Origin: Streptosporangiaceae bacterium
GTDB taxonomy: Bacteria; Actinomycetota; Actinomycetes; Streptosporangiales; Streptosporangiaceae
Assembly: GCA_019239975.1 (NCBI GenBank)
Contig: JAFAZE010000176.1
Span: forward strand, 1 to 64,000
Direction: 5' to 3'
DNA: 64,000 nt
The notes under the pieces were generated by a model. It worked only from the letters and a program-made list of their open reading frames with translations, searched no databases and was not told the origin of the DNA. Within the stretch, counting starts at the first letter, position 1; each line of letters begins with the position of its first letter. The position numbers were made by a program, and so were the translations under genes. This document shows positions 40,402 through 49,089 of this stretch, one piece after another.

Positions 40402-42945
40402 ATGACAGCGGCCGAGAACGCCGACGAGGCGCAGCGCTACGACCCGCGCGAGATCCAGGACAAGTGGCAGGCCCGGTGGGCAGAGCTTGACCTCTTCCGG
40501 GCCAGCGACGACCCCGCGGACACCCGGGAGCGGTACTACCTGGTGGACATGTTCCCGTATCCCTCCGGCGATCTGCACATGGGCCACGCCGAGGCGTACG
40601 CGATCGGCGATGCCATGGCACGGTACTGGTTCCTGCGCGGCAGGAACGTGCTGCACCCGATCGGCTGGGACGCGTTCGGGCTGCCCGCCGAGAACGCCGC
40701 TATCAGGAACAACTCGCACCCCGCCGACTGGACGTACGCCAACATCGAGACCCAGGCGGCGTCGTTCCGCCGGTACGCGACGTCCTTCGACTGGTCGCGG
40801 CGTCTGCACACCTGCGACCCTGAGTACTACCGCTGGAACCAGTGGCTGTTCCTGCGGTTCTACGAGCGCGGGCTGGCGTACCGCAAGGGCGGCTACGTCA
40901 ACTGGTGCCCCTTCGACCAGACCGTGCTGGCCAATGAGCAGGTCATCGGCGGCAGGTGCGAGCGGTGCGGGACCGAGGTCGTCCGCCGGGTGCTGACCCA
41001 GTGGTACTTCAAGATCACGGAGTACGCCGACCGGCTGCTGGCGGACGCCGCCGAGCTGGAGGGCAAGTGGCCGGACCGGGTGCTGCTGATGCAGCGGAAC
41101 TGGATCGGCCGCTCGACGGGCGCGTCGGTGCACTTCGCCGTGGAGGGCAGGGACGAGCCGGTCACCGTGTTCACCACCCGCCCCGACACGCTGTACGGCG
41201 CGACGTTCTTCGTGGTGGCGGCGGATTCCCCGCTCGCCTCTGAGCTGTGCGCGCCGGACCGGCGCGCCGAGCTGGACGCCTACGTGGAGCAGGTCAGGAA
41301 GCTGACCGACATCGAGCGGCAGTCCACCGAACGCGAGAAGACCGGCGTGTTCCTGGGCGTCTACGCGATCAACCCGGTGAACGACGAGCGCATCCCGGTG
41401 TGGGCCGCCGACTACGTGCTGCCGGACTACGGCACCGGGGCCATCATGGCGGTGCCCGCCCACGACCAGCGCGACCTCGACTTCGCCCGCCGCTTCGGGC
41501 TGCCGGTACGGGTTGTGGTGGAGACCGGGGCGCCGGATCCCGCGGAGACGGGCGTGGCCACCGCCGGGGACGGCGTGCTGGTGAACTCGGGACCGCTGGA
41601 CGGGCTGTCCAAGGCGGACGCCATCGCGCGGATCAACTCGATCCTGGCCGGGCGTGGCCTCGGCGAGGCGGCCGTCACGTACCGGCTGCGGGACTGGCTG
41701 GTGTCGCGGCAGCGGTTCTGGGGCACCCCAATCCCGATCATCCACTGCCCGTCCTGCGGCGAGGTTCCGGTGCCGGAGGAGTCGCTTCCGGTGGTGCTGC
41801 CCGACCTGCGCGGTGCCGACCTGGCGCCGCACGGGGTGTCGCCGCTGGCGGCGGCGACCGACTGGGTGAACGTCTTCTGTCCCAAGTGCGGCGGCCCCGC
41901 CAAGCGGGACACGGACACGATGGACACCTTCGTGGACTCGGCCTGGTACATCCTGCGGTACTGCTCGCCCCGCTACGACGAGGGGCCGTTCCGTACCGAG
42001 GACGTGCGGCGCTGGGCGCCGGTGGACCTCTACGTGGGCGGCGTCGAGCACGCCATCCTGCACCTGCTGTACAGCAGGTTCTTCACCAAGGTCCTGCAGG
42101 ACATGGGCACGGTGGACTTCAGCGAGCCGTTCACCAGGCTGATCAACCAGGGCCAGGTGATCAACGGCGGCAGGGCCATGTCCAAGTCGCTGGGCAACGG
42201 CGTCGACCTGGGCCAGCAGATCGCGCTGTTCGGTGTGGACGCCATCCGGCTGACTATGATCTTTGCCAGCCCGCCGGAGGACGACATCGACTGGGCCGAC
42301 ATGCACCCGGAGGCGATGGTCAAGTTCCTCGGCCGGGTGTGGCGGATCGCGTCCGATGTGGCCGCCGCCAGCGCCCACCAGCCGTTCGCGGCCGCTGGGG
42401 GCGGCAGCTTCGCCGACGGCGACACCGAGCTTCGCAAGATCACGCACCATGCGGTTGACGAGGTCACCCGCCAGGTGGAGGGATACCACCTGAATGTCGC
42501 GGTGGCGAGGCTGATGGAGCTGGTCAGCGCGACGCGGAAAGCTATCGACTCCGGAGCGGGCGCCGGCGACCCGGCGGTACGCGAGGCCGCGGAGGCGCTG
42601 GCCGTGATGCTGTCGCTGTTCGCCCCCTACACCGCCGAAGAATGCTGGGAGCTTCTCAGCAGGGGTAAGCCGGCGCAGCCCGCGCCCGGCGCGCCCGCGG
42701 TGTCAGTCGCCAAGGCCGCCTGGCCGGCCGCGGACCCGGCGCTCCTGGTTCAGGAGACCGTCACCTGCGTTGTGCAGGTCAACGGGAAGGTCCGCGACCG
42801 GCTGGAGGTCCCGCCGGCGATCACCGAGGACGAGCTGCGTGAGCTGGCGCTGGCCGCTCCGGGGGTGGCCCGCGCGCTGGCCGGCCAGGCTGTCCAGCGC
42901 GTGATCGTCCGTCCCCCGAAGCTGGTCAACATCGTCGCGGTCTGA
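40402..42945 (+). CDS. leuS: Leucyl-tRNA synthetase
   Basis: Charges tRNA-Leu. An 847-residue class I synthetase with full architecture: HIGH-type motif MFPYPSGDLHMGHAEAY near residue 50, zinc-ribbon-like CERCGTEV and later CPSCGEVP/CPKCGG pairs, the CP1 editing domain (VFTTRPDTLYGATFFVV and the threonine-rich loop), KMSKS as GRAMSKSLGN near 590, and the C-terminal anticodon-binding helices ending LVNIVAV. Length is normal for bacterial LeuRS without extra domains. It is preceded by a leader-peptide attenuator and meets lexA tail to tail 11 bases after its stop. Confidence 0.97.
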   Translation: MTAAENADEAQRYDPREIQDKWQARWAELDLFRASDDPADTRERYYLVDMFPYPSGDLHMGHAEAYAIGDAMARYWFLRGRNVLHPIGWDAFGLPAENAAIRNNSHPADWTYANIETQAASFRRYATSFDWSRRLHTCDPEYYRWNQWLFLRFYERGLAYRKGGYVNWCPFDQTVLANEQVIGGRCERCGTEVVRRVLTQWYFKITEYADRLLADAAELEGKWPDRVLLMQRNWIGRSTGASVHFAVEGRDEPVTVFTTRPDTLYGATFFVVAADSPLASELCAPDRRAELDAYVEQVRKLTDIERQSTEREKTGVFLGVYAINPVNDERIPVWAADYVLPDYGTGAIMAVPAHDQRDLDFARRFGLPVRVVVETGAPDPAETGVATAGDGVLVNSGPLDGLSKADAIARINSILAGRGLGEAAVTYRLRDWLVSRQRFWGTPIPIIHCPSCGEVPVPEESLPVVLPDLRGADLAPHGVSPLAAATDWVNVFCPKCGGPAKRDTDTMDTFVDSAWYILRYCSPRYDEGPFRTEDVRRWAPVDLYVGGVEHAILHLLYSRFFTKVLQDMGTVDFSEPFTRLINQGQVINGGRAMSKSLGNGVDLGQQIALFGVDAIRLTMIFASPPEDDIDWADMHPEAMVKFLGRVWRIASDVAAASAHQPFAAAGGGSFADGDTELRKITHHAVDEVTRQVEGYHLNVAVARLMELVSATRKAIDSGAGAGDPAVREAAEALAVMLSLFAPYTAEECWELLSRGKPAQPAPGAPAVSVAKAAWPAADPALLVQETVTCVVQVNGKVRDRLEVPPAITEDELRELALAAPGVARALAGQAVQRVIVRPPKLVNIVAV

Positions 42946-42956
42946 TCCGCCCGCTC

Positions 42957-43769
42957 TCATACGCGCCGCAGGACCGCCACCACCTTGCCGAGGATGGCGG
43001 CATCGTCTCCGAGGATCGGCGCGTACGCGGGGTTGTGCGGTATCAGCCAGACATGACCGTCGCTCTGCTTGAACGTCTTCACTGTGGCCTCGTTATCGAT
43101 CATCGCGGCCACGATGTCCCCGTTCTCCGCAACTGGCTGCTGCCGCACGACCACCCAGTCCCCGTCCGCGATGGCGGCGTTGATCATCGAGTCGCCCGCC
43201 ACCTTGAGCAGGAACAGGGTGCCCTCGCCGACGAGCTGCCTGGGCAGCGGAAACACGTCCTCGACGTACTCCTCGGCGAGGATGGGGCCGCCTGCGGCGA
43301 TCCGGCCGACCAGCGGGACCATCGCGGCTTCCTGCGAGGGGATGTCGAGCCCGTCGGCGGTCTCGGCCATCTCGTCGTCCCGCGCCTGGTCCGGCCGCAC
43401 CGCGGGGTGCCCCGGCAGCCGCACCTCGACGGTCCTCGGCCGGCCCACGTCCCGGTGCAGGTAACCCTTGCGCTGCAGCGTGGACAGCTGGTAGGAGACG
43501 CTGGACGTGCTCGTCAGCCCGACCGCCTCGCCGATCTCGCGCATCGACGGCGGGTACCCCCGGCGCTGCACGGAATCGCGAATGACCTGCAGCACCTTGC
43601 GCTGCCGCCAGGTGAGCACGTGGTCCGGGTCGGGCTTGTCGGGCGTCTCGGGGATCACGACCGGCACGCTGCCCTTGGGTTTGCGGCCCGGTCTTCCCTT
43701 CGGCCTCGCCGGAACGTCGGGAGTTCCGGCCGTTTCACCGGCCGCTCCGCGTTCCTCTTTGTTTTCCAT
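42957..43769 (-). CDS. lexA: LexA, SOS-response repressor/autoprotease
   Basis: Represses SOS genes and self-cleaves when RecA filaments form. A 270-residue protein: a Lys/Pro/Arg-rich start, then the LexA winged HTH (DHVLTWRQRKVLQVIRDSVQ, REIGEAVGLTSTSSVSYQL), a linker, and the S24 domain. Cleavage at Ala-Gly in VGRIAAGGPILAEE near residue 160, Ser in AGDSMINAAI, and the catalytic Lys in NEATVKTF. The long N-terminus is common in actinobacterial LexA. GGAGGT precedes the ATG. A candidate SOS box lies about 70-80 bases upstream, suggesting autoregulation. Confidence 0.96.
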   Translation of the reverse strand: MENKEERGAAGETAGTPDVPARPKGRPGRKPKGSVPVVIPETPDKPDPDHVLTWRQRKVLQVIRDSVQRRGYPPSMREIGEAVGLTSTSSVSYQLSTLQRKGYLHRDVGRPRTVEVRLPGHPAVRPDQARDDEMAETADGLDIPSQEAAMVPLVGRIAAGGPILAEEYVEDVFPLPRQLVGEGTLFLLKVAGDSMINAAIADGDWVVVRQQPVAENGDIVAAMIDNEATVKTFKQSDGHVWLIPHNPAYAPILGDDAAILGKVVAVLRRV

Positions 43770-43834
43770 CGGATGACCTCCGGATCGGGGTTCTCGCTTA
43801 CGGATACGAGATTAATCGCCGCGCCCGCCAACGC

Positions 43835-43849
43835 CAAACATCTGTTCGA
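43835..43849 (-). promoter_or_regulatory. Candidate LexA (SOS) box before lexA
   Basis: CAAACATCTGTTCGA fits the actinobacterial SOS pattern GAAC-n4-GTTC in the right half and differs in one base of the left (AAAC). Its position upstream of lexA is as expected for autoregulation. Confidence 0.45.
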
Positions 43850-43922
43850 CGTGTCGCAAGAAATGTCAGACCCTCGCGGTACAAAGATGGTGTGTCGCCG
43901 TTCGGTCGAACTGCCGAGCGAT

Positions 43923-43936
43923 CGAACGGGTGTACC
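43923..43936 (+). promoter_or_regulatory. Second candidate LexA box, before the LysM gene
   Basis: CGAACGGGTGTACC keeps the left half-site CGAAC and has GTAC instead of GTTC on the right. It lies ~67 bases before the divergently transcribed LysM gene. Confidence 0.35.
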
Positions 43937-44002
43937 ATCGAAAGAGAGTTTGAGCGCATTGCCGGGCGAGGGGTCATCCCCCGAGCCAGCAAGGAGGCGG
44001 AC

Positions 44003-44659
44003 GTGAACGCGACGGTAGCAGAGCGCGTCGCCCGAGTTAGCGAAATCCGGCAGCAGCGACGGGCGTCCGGGAGAGCCGGCCCCGCGGCGCGCCCGGTGCG
44101 CGGGGCGGCTCGCCCCCCATTGCGCATCGTGCACTCGGCGCCCGTGCCGCGCCCGGACCACGTGAAACCATCGGCCAGCGACCAGGCGGCCCCGCTGCGT
44201 CTACGGCCGGCGCCGGAGACCTCCCGCGGTCTCGCGGATCCCCCGGAGCGCCGGAGCGCCGCATCGCTCACGCGGCGCCCGGCGGCACGCCTCCTGGCCG
44301 AGCCCGGCCGGGCGCCACGGCGCTCACCGCCGCCACGCCGGAGCCCGGTGCGGCTCACCCGGCGCGGCCGGGTGGTGGTCACCGGCGCGGCGGCCCTGCT
44401 CATCGCGGCGCTGTCGATGGCCGTGGCCGGGACCGTGCAGCCGGCGCAGGCGGGAAGCCACGCCGGCCCCGGGACGCCGCCCGGCGGCGCCGCCGTCACC
44501 CGGCTGGTTGTCCGTCCCGGGCAGACCCTGTGGACGATCGCCCAGAGTTCGGACCCCGGCGCGGATGCCCGCGCCGTCGTACAGCAGATCATGCAGATGA
44601 ACTCGCTGGCCGGCCAGACGATCCTGCCCGGCGAGATCCTGTGGGTGCCGAAGGGCTGA
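44003..44659 (+). CDS. LysM-domain membrane protein (ChiZ/YneA-like SOS neighbour)
   Basis: A 218-residue protein: an Arg/Pro-rich cytoplasmic N-terminus (~1-105), a single transmembrane helix (VVVTGAAALLIAALSMAVAGTV), and an extracytoplasmic LysM domain (VVRPGQTLWTIAQSSDP, MNSLAGQTILPGEILWVPKG). The position, divergent from lexA and before nrdR, matches mycobacterial Rv2719c (chiZ), whose damage-induced product affects cell division and the wall, as YneA does in Bacillus. A division-inhibitor role is likely but inferred from synteny. GTG at 44003 follows AAGGAGG; an upstream in-frame start is rejected for lack of a ribosome site. Confidence 0.85.
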   Translation: MNATVAERVARVSEIRQQRRASGRAGPAARPVRGAARPPLRIVHSAPVPRPDHVKPSASDQAAPLRLRPAPETSRGLADPPERRSAASLTRRPAARLLAEPGRAPRRSPPPRRSPVRLTRRGRVVVTGAAALLIAALSMAVAGTVQPAQAGSHAGPGTPPGGAAVTRLVVRPGQTLWTIAQSSDPGADARAVVQQIMQMNSLAGQTILPGEILWVPKG

Positions 44660-44750
44660 GGCCCGCTCCCGGCACGCCGCCGCGTCCCCGCCGCCGCGTT
44701 CCGCCTCCCCGGCGGGCCTCCCGACACGCCCGCGCGCCCCCCGGCGACCG

Positions 44751-44860
44751 CGAGGCTGCCAGCGATCCGTCACGCCTGAGCGCCCCCGCGGCAGTCGAGG
44801 CTGCCAGCGATCCGTCACGCCTGAGCGACCCCCCGCGGCAGTCGAGGCTGCCAGCGATTT
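44751..44860. repeat. Tandem 45-47-bp repeat between LysM gene and nrdR
   Basis: CGAGGCTGCCAGCGATCCGT begins at about 44751, 44796 and 44843; the units also share CACGCCTGAGCG and CCGCGGCAGT. The third copy is cut after CCAGCGATT. No gene lies in the 340-base gap. Confidence 0.8.
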
Positions 44861-44916
44861 CGGGCCACGGCGCGCCCGGGCTTGCCCTGCCCCTGGGTTC
44901 TGGTCTACGGTGAACC

Positions 44917-44963
44917 ACAACATCTAGTAGTTACACGCTTGTGTTTTATCCACAGGTTGTGTA
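44917..44963 (+). promoter_or_regulatory. Pair of NrdR-box-like sites with overlapping DnaA box
   Basis: ACAACATCTAGTAGTT (44917-44932) and ATCCACAGGTTGTGTA (44948-44963) start 31 bases apart. That matches the 31-32-bp (three-turn) spacing of paired NrdR boxes upstream of RNR genes. TTATCCACA at 44946-44954 is a perfect DnaA box overlapping the second site. Together they suggest NrdR autoregulation of nrdR-nrdJ, with possible DnaA input. Confidence 0.55.
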
Positions 44964-44998
44964 CTCTTGACTAACAGGTAACGCAGGGAAGTGATCGC

Positions 44999-45517
44999 GT
45001 GTACTGCCCGTTCTGCCGCCATCCGGATAGCCGGGTGATCGATAGCAGGGCCGCCGACGACGGCACAGCGATCAGGCGCCGCAGGTCGTGTCCCGAGTGC
45101 GGGCGCCGGTTCACGACCCAGGAGACGGTCATCCTGATGGTCGCGAAGCGCAGCGGTGTCACCGAGCCGTTCACCCGGGACAAGATCATCCGTGGCGTGC
45201 AGCGAGCGTGCCAGGGGCGCCCGGTCGGGGAGGACCAGCTCGCCATGCTGGCCCAGCGGGTGGAGGAGACGATCAGGGCGCGCGGACTGGCGGAGGTTCC
45301 CTCGCACGAGGTGGGACTCGCGATTCTCGGCCCGCTCAGGGAGCTGGACGAGGTCGCCTACCTGAGGTTCGCCTCGGTCTACCGGAGTTTCGAGTCGCTC
45401 GACGACTTTGAGCAGGAAATCACCGCGCTGCGCCAGGCCCGCCAGAACGGCCACGCGGCGGACGCGCGGGCAGCCGGCACGGAGCAGCAGGTACCGGCGG
45501 CGCGGCCGGCGACGTGA
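44999..45517 (+). CDS. nrdR: NrdR, transcriptional repressor of ribonucleotide reductase genes
   Basis: Represses RNR genes according to ATP/dATP binding. A 172-residue protein with the N-terminal zinc ribbon (YCPFCRHPDSRV, CPECGRRFTTQETV, four Cys) and the ATP-cone (RDKIIRGVQRACQGRPV, EVGLAILGPLRELDEVAYLRFASVYRSFESL). It ends with a short Ala/Arg tail. GTG at 44999 matches the conserved V/M-Y-C start, with AGGGA upstream. It lies directly before the RNR gene nrdJ, its expected target. Confidence 0.96.
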   Translation: MYCPFCRHPDSRVIDSRAADDGTAIRRRRSCPECGRRFTTQETVILMVAKRSGVTEPFTRDKIIRGVQRACQGRPVGEDQLAMLAQRVEETIRARGLAEVPSHEVGLAILGPLRELDEVAYLRFASVYRSFESLDDFEQEITALRQARQNGHAADARAAGTEQQVPAARPAT

Positions 45518-45600
45518 ATTGTGATCGTGAATCGCTTGAGCATGCGGCCCAGGCCAGGCAGCCTTCGCGCGAAGGCGGCCTTCTCGGAAGGGGGAATTAA

Positions 45601-48519
45601 ATGACGGAGACGGTGAGCGGTTCGGCGGCGCGCAAGGGCAGGAGCGCGCGTAAGGGCCTGACCATGCGCCGCATCAACACGACGGCCGGCGTGCATCCCT
45701 ATGACCAGGTCACCTGGGAGCGGCGCGACGTGGTGATGACGAACTGGCGCGACGGCTCGGTCAACTTCGAACAGCACGGGGTCGAGTTTCCCGGCTTCTG
45801 GTCGGTGAACGCCGCCAACATCGTGACCACGAAATACTTCCGCGGCGCCGTCGGTGCCCCGCAGCGCGAATGGTCGCTCAGGCAGCTTGTCGACCGCGTG
45901 ACAAACATGTACGTGGAGACCGGCAGGAAGCACGGCTACTTCGCCACCGAAGAGGACGCCGAAGTCTTCGACCACGAGCTCAAGTACGCCCTCATCCACC
46001 AGATCTTCGCCTTTAATTCCCCCGTCTGGTTCAACGTGGGCACCACCTCGCCGCAGCAGGTCAGCGCCTGTTTCATCCTCGCCGTTGACGACACGATGGA
46101 TTCCATCCTGGACTGGTACCGCGAGGAGGGCCTGATCTTCAAGGGCGGCTCCGGCGCGGGCGTGAACCTGTCCAGGATCCGGTCCAGCAGGGAACTGCTC
46201 ACCTCCGGCGGCACCGCCAGCGGCCCGGTGAGCTTCATGCGCGGCGCCGACGCGTCCGCCGGCACGATCAAGTCCGGCGGCGCCACCCGCCGCGCCGCCA
46301 AGATGGTCGTGCTCGACGTCAATCACCCGGACGTCGTGGAGTTCATCGAGACCAAGGCGCGCGAGGAGGAGAAGATCCGGGTGCTCCGCGACGCCGGGTT
46401 CGACATGGACCTGGGCGGCAAGGACATCACGAGCGTCCAGTACCAGAACGCCAACAACTCGGTGCGCGTGTCCGACGAGTTCATGCGCGCGGTCGAAGAA
46501 GGAAAGCCGTTCGATCTGCTCGCCCGCCAGACCGGCGAGGTCCTCGACACGGTGGACGCGAAGGGCCTGCTGCGCAAGGTGGCCCATGCGGCCTGGGAAT
46601 GCGCGGACCCGGGCATCCAGTACGACGACACGATCAACGACTGGCACACCTGCCCCGAATCGGGCCGCATCACCGCGAGCAACCCGTGCAGTGAGTACGT
46701 GCACCTGGACAACTCCTCGTGCAACCTGGCGAGCATCAACCTGCTCAAGTTCCTGCGCGACGACGACACCTTCGACGCCGAGCGGTTCGCGAAGATCACC
46801 GAGCTCATCATCACGGCGATGGACATCTCCATCACGTTCGCCGACTTCCCCACGGAGAAGATCGCGGCCGTGACGCGGGCCTACCGGCAGCTCGGCATCG
46901 GCTACGCCAACCTGGGCGCGCTGCTGATGGCGACCGGGCACGCCTACGACTCCGAGGGCGGCCGGGCGATCGCCGCCGCCATCACGTCGCTGATGACCGG
47001 CACCGCGTACAAGAGGTCGGCCGAACTGGCCGGCGTCGTCGGCCCCTACGACGGCTACGAGCGCAACGCGGAACCGCACAAGCGCGTCATCCGCAAGCAC
47101 GCCGCCGCCAGCGCGGACATCAGCCCGGTCGGCACCCTTGAGCGGGAGATCCTCGACCTGGCCAGCCGCACCTGGCAGGAGTGCACCGGCCTCGGCGAGG
47201 CCAACGGGTACCGGAACGCGCAGGCCAGCCTCCTCGCGCCCACCGGCACCATCGGCCTCATGATGGACTGCGACACCACAGGCATCGAGCCCGACCTGGC
47301 GCTGGTCAAGTTCAAGAAGCTCGTCGGCGGCGGCTCCATGCAGATCGTCAACCAGACCGTGCCCCGCGCCCTGAAGAACCTCGGCTACCAGCCCGAGCAG
47401 GTCGAGGCCATCACGGAGTACGTCGCGGAGCATGGCCACGTGGTGAACGCGCCGGGCCTGCGGCCCGAGCACTATGAGGTGTTCGACTGCGCGATGGGTG
47501 AGCGCGCGATCAGCCCGATGGGCCACGTCCGGATGATCGCCGCGGTGCAGCCGCTGCTGTCCGGCTCGGTGAGCAAGACCGTCAACATGCCGGAGTCCGC
47601 GACCGTCGAGGACATCGAGAAGATCTACTTCGAGGGCTGGAAGCTCGGTCTCAAGGCGCTGGCGATCTACCGCGACAACTGCAAGGTCGGCCAGCCGCTG
47701 TCCGTCGCGCGCAAGAAGCCAGCGGCCGAGCAGCCGCCCGCGCCCACGACGGCAGCCCCGGCAGCCACGGCAGCCGCCCCGGCCGCCCCGGCGCCAGAGC
47801 CGCACGAGCACCGCCCGGTCCGCAGGCGCCTGCCCAGGCAGCGCCCCGCCACCGTGACCCGCTTCTCCGTCGCGGGCGCCGAGGGCTACATGACCGCCTC
47901 CAGCTATCCCGACGACGGCGTCGGCGAGGTGTTCCTCAAGCTCGGCAAGCAGGGCTCGACGCTGGCCGGCGTCATGGACGCGTTCTCGATAGCCATCTCG
48001 GTCGGCCTGCAGTACGGCATCCCGCTGGAGTCGTACGTCGCGAAGTTCACCAACATGCGGTTCGAGCCGGCCGGCCTCACCGACGACCCGGACATCCGGA
48101 TCGCCAGCTCGGTGATGGACTACATCTTCCGCCGCCTGGCGCTCGACCACCTGCCCTACGAGGATCGCGCCGGGCTCGGCATCCTGTCCGCCGCCGAGCG
48201 CGCCGGCCAGCTCACCGGCGAAGACCCGGCCGCGCTCCCCGACGATGTGGACCCGGTGGAACTTGCCCAGTCGGCCGCCGTCGAATCCGCTCATACAGAA
48301 CGAGCGGTGGCCACCCCCCAGCCCCCCGCCAGCCCCACCGCGGCGTCAGCCCCCACCGCTCCAGCCAGCACCGGCCCGCACAGCTCCACCGAGCTGATCG
48401 AGTCCCACCAGGGCCGCACCGCCGACGCCCCCCTCTGCCTCACCTGCGGCACCAAGATGCGCCCGGCAGGCAGCTGCTACGTCTGCGAAGGCTGCGGCTC
48501 CACCAGCGGCTGCAGCTAA
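45601..48519 (+). CDS. nrdJ: Class II (adenosylcobalamin-dependent) ribonucleotide reductase
   Basis: Reduces ribonucleotides to deoxyribonucleotides with a B12 radical. A 972-residue NrdJ: the active-site Cys region QVSACFILAVDD and STGG-like substrate loop GGSGAGVNLSRIRSS, GTASGPVSFMRGADASAGTI, SNPCSEYVHLDNSSCNLASI near residue 360, and the C-terminal zinc-binding CLTCGTKM/CYVCEGCGSTSGCS redox tail. An Ala/Pro-rich insert lies near 705-745. It is the only RNR in the window and is downstream of nrdR. Synthesis thus depends on cobalamin, as in many actinobacteria. Confidence 0.95.
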   Translation: MTETVSGSAARKGRSARKGLTMRRINTTAGVHPYDQVTWERRDVVMTNWRDGSVNFEQHGVEFPGFWSVNAANIVTTKYFRGAVGAPQREWSLRQLVDRVTNMYVETGRKHGYFATEEDAEVFDHELKYALIHQIFAFNSPVWFNVGTTSPQQVSACFILAVDDTMDSILDWYREEGLIFKGGSGAGVNLSRIRSSRELLTSGGTASGPVSFMRGADASAGTIKSGGATRRAAKMVVLDVNHPDVVEFIETKAREEEKIRVLRDAGFDMDLGGKDITSVQYQNANNSVRVSDEFMRAVEEGKPFDLLARQTGEVLDTVDAKGLLRKVAHAAWECADPGIQYDDTINDWHTCPESGRITASNPCSEYVHLDNSSCNLASINLLKFLRDDDTFDAERFAKITELIITAMDISITFADFPTEKIAAVTRAYRQLGIGYANLGALLMATGHAYDSEGGRAIAAAITSLMTGTAYKRSAELAGVVGPYDGYERNAEPHKRVIRKHAAASADISPVGTLEREILDLASRTWQECTGLGEANGYRNAQASLLAPTGTIGLMMDCDTTGIEPDLALVKFKKLVGGGSMQIVNQTVPRALKNLGYQPEQVEAITEYVAEHGHVVNAPGLRPEHYEVFDCAMGERAISPMGHVRMIAAVQPLLSGSVSKTVNMPESATVEDIEKIYFEGWKLGLKALAIYRDNCKVGQPLSVARKKPAAEQPPAPTTAAPAATAAAPAAPAPEPHEHRPVRRRLPRQRPATVTRFSVAGAEGYMTASSYPDDGVGEVFLKLGKQGSTLAGVMDAFSIAISVGLQYGIPLESYVAKFTNMRFEPAGLTDDPDIRIASSVMDYIFRRLALDHLPYEDRAGLGILSAAERAGQLTGEDPAALPDDVDPVELAQSAAVESAHTERAVATPQPPASPTAASAPTAPASTGPHSSTELIESHQGRTADAPLCLTCGTKMRPAGSCYVCEGCGSTSGCS

Positions 48520-48588
48520 AAGTGAGCGGTATTTGCATCCGATGCAACAAGCGCTGCTAGCTGCTTGAGTATCTGATGCCCGTAGATG

Positions 48589-48624
48589 CCGCACGCCCAG
48601 GCTTGTAGGAGCCTGGGCGTGCGG
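48589..48624 (+). terminator. Strong 15-bp perfect hairpin after nrdJ
   Basis: CCGCACGCCCAGGCT (48589-48603) pairs exactly with AGCCTGGGCGTGCGG (48610-48624) around TGTAGG. It lies 70 bases after the nrdJ stop and has no T-tract; termination of nrdJ or an end feature of the following mobile region are both possible. Confidence 0.6.
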
Positions 48625-48711
48625 GCGGCGCGAGCTGAGATGTCGCGCGCGCGGTGAAAGCCGATGACATCACAGCCCGGCCCGCGATGGCAAGGAAGGG
48701 AGGTGATGGAC

Positions 48712-48984
48712 ATGCCAAAGAATCTCCGGATGACGGGTGCTGTTGCGGCGTCCGACGCGGCGCGGGTCCTGTCGGACCCGGCAGCGACGGCTGACGAGCG
48801 GTCGGCTGCGGCGAGCGCACTGTCCCAGGCGGCCAACCGCGCCCGGGAGACCCAGGCCCGGGCTGCTTCTGAGGCTGGACGGGTCCTGCGTGACCCGGCA
48901 GCGACGGGCGACGAGCGGTCGGCTGCGGCCAGCGCGCTGGCTCAGACGCCGTCCCGCTCTCGCAGCGGCAGCAAGCGCAGCTAA
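48712..48984 (+). CDS. Small hypothetical protein made of two tandem repeats
   Basis: A 90-residue Ala-rich helical protein. Residues ~10-40 (ASDAARVLSDPAATADERSA) and ~48-80 (ASEAGRVLRDPAATGDERSA) are two copies of one ~37-residue repeat, each with DPAAT-x-DERSAAASAL; the basic C-terminus is RSRSGSKRS. I do not recognise a family. A coding frame is supported by GGAGGTG before the ATG at 48712 (tandem start 48706) and by the repeat conserving codon phase. It lies between nrdJ and the recombinase trio. Confidence 0.65.
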   Translation: MPKNLRMTGAVAASDAARVLSDPAATADERSAAASALSQAANRARETQARAASEAGRVLRDPAATGDERSAAASALAQTPSRSRSGSKRS

Positions 48985-49089
48985 GAAGAAGTGATCGAGG
49001 CCGCCCTGGGCCTGCACTCGGGACGGTTGATCGGCGGCACTGCTAGCCTATTTGACTTGGCGCATCAATGTTGTGTTAGATGCAACGTC

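Noticed and set aside
44751..44860. A CRISPR array between the LysM gene and nrdR
   Set aside because: Units of 45-47 bp are repeated as a whole, with no distinct repeat-spacer structure.
48533..49088. Attachment site of the recombinase trio (shared GATGCAAC at 48541 and 49079)
   Set aside because: Only about 8 bases are shared and no matching right end was found, so I cannot support an att site.
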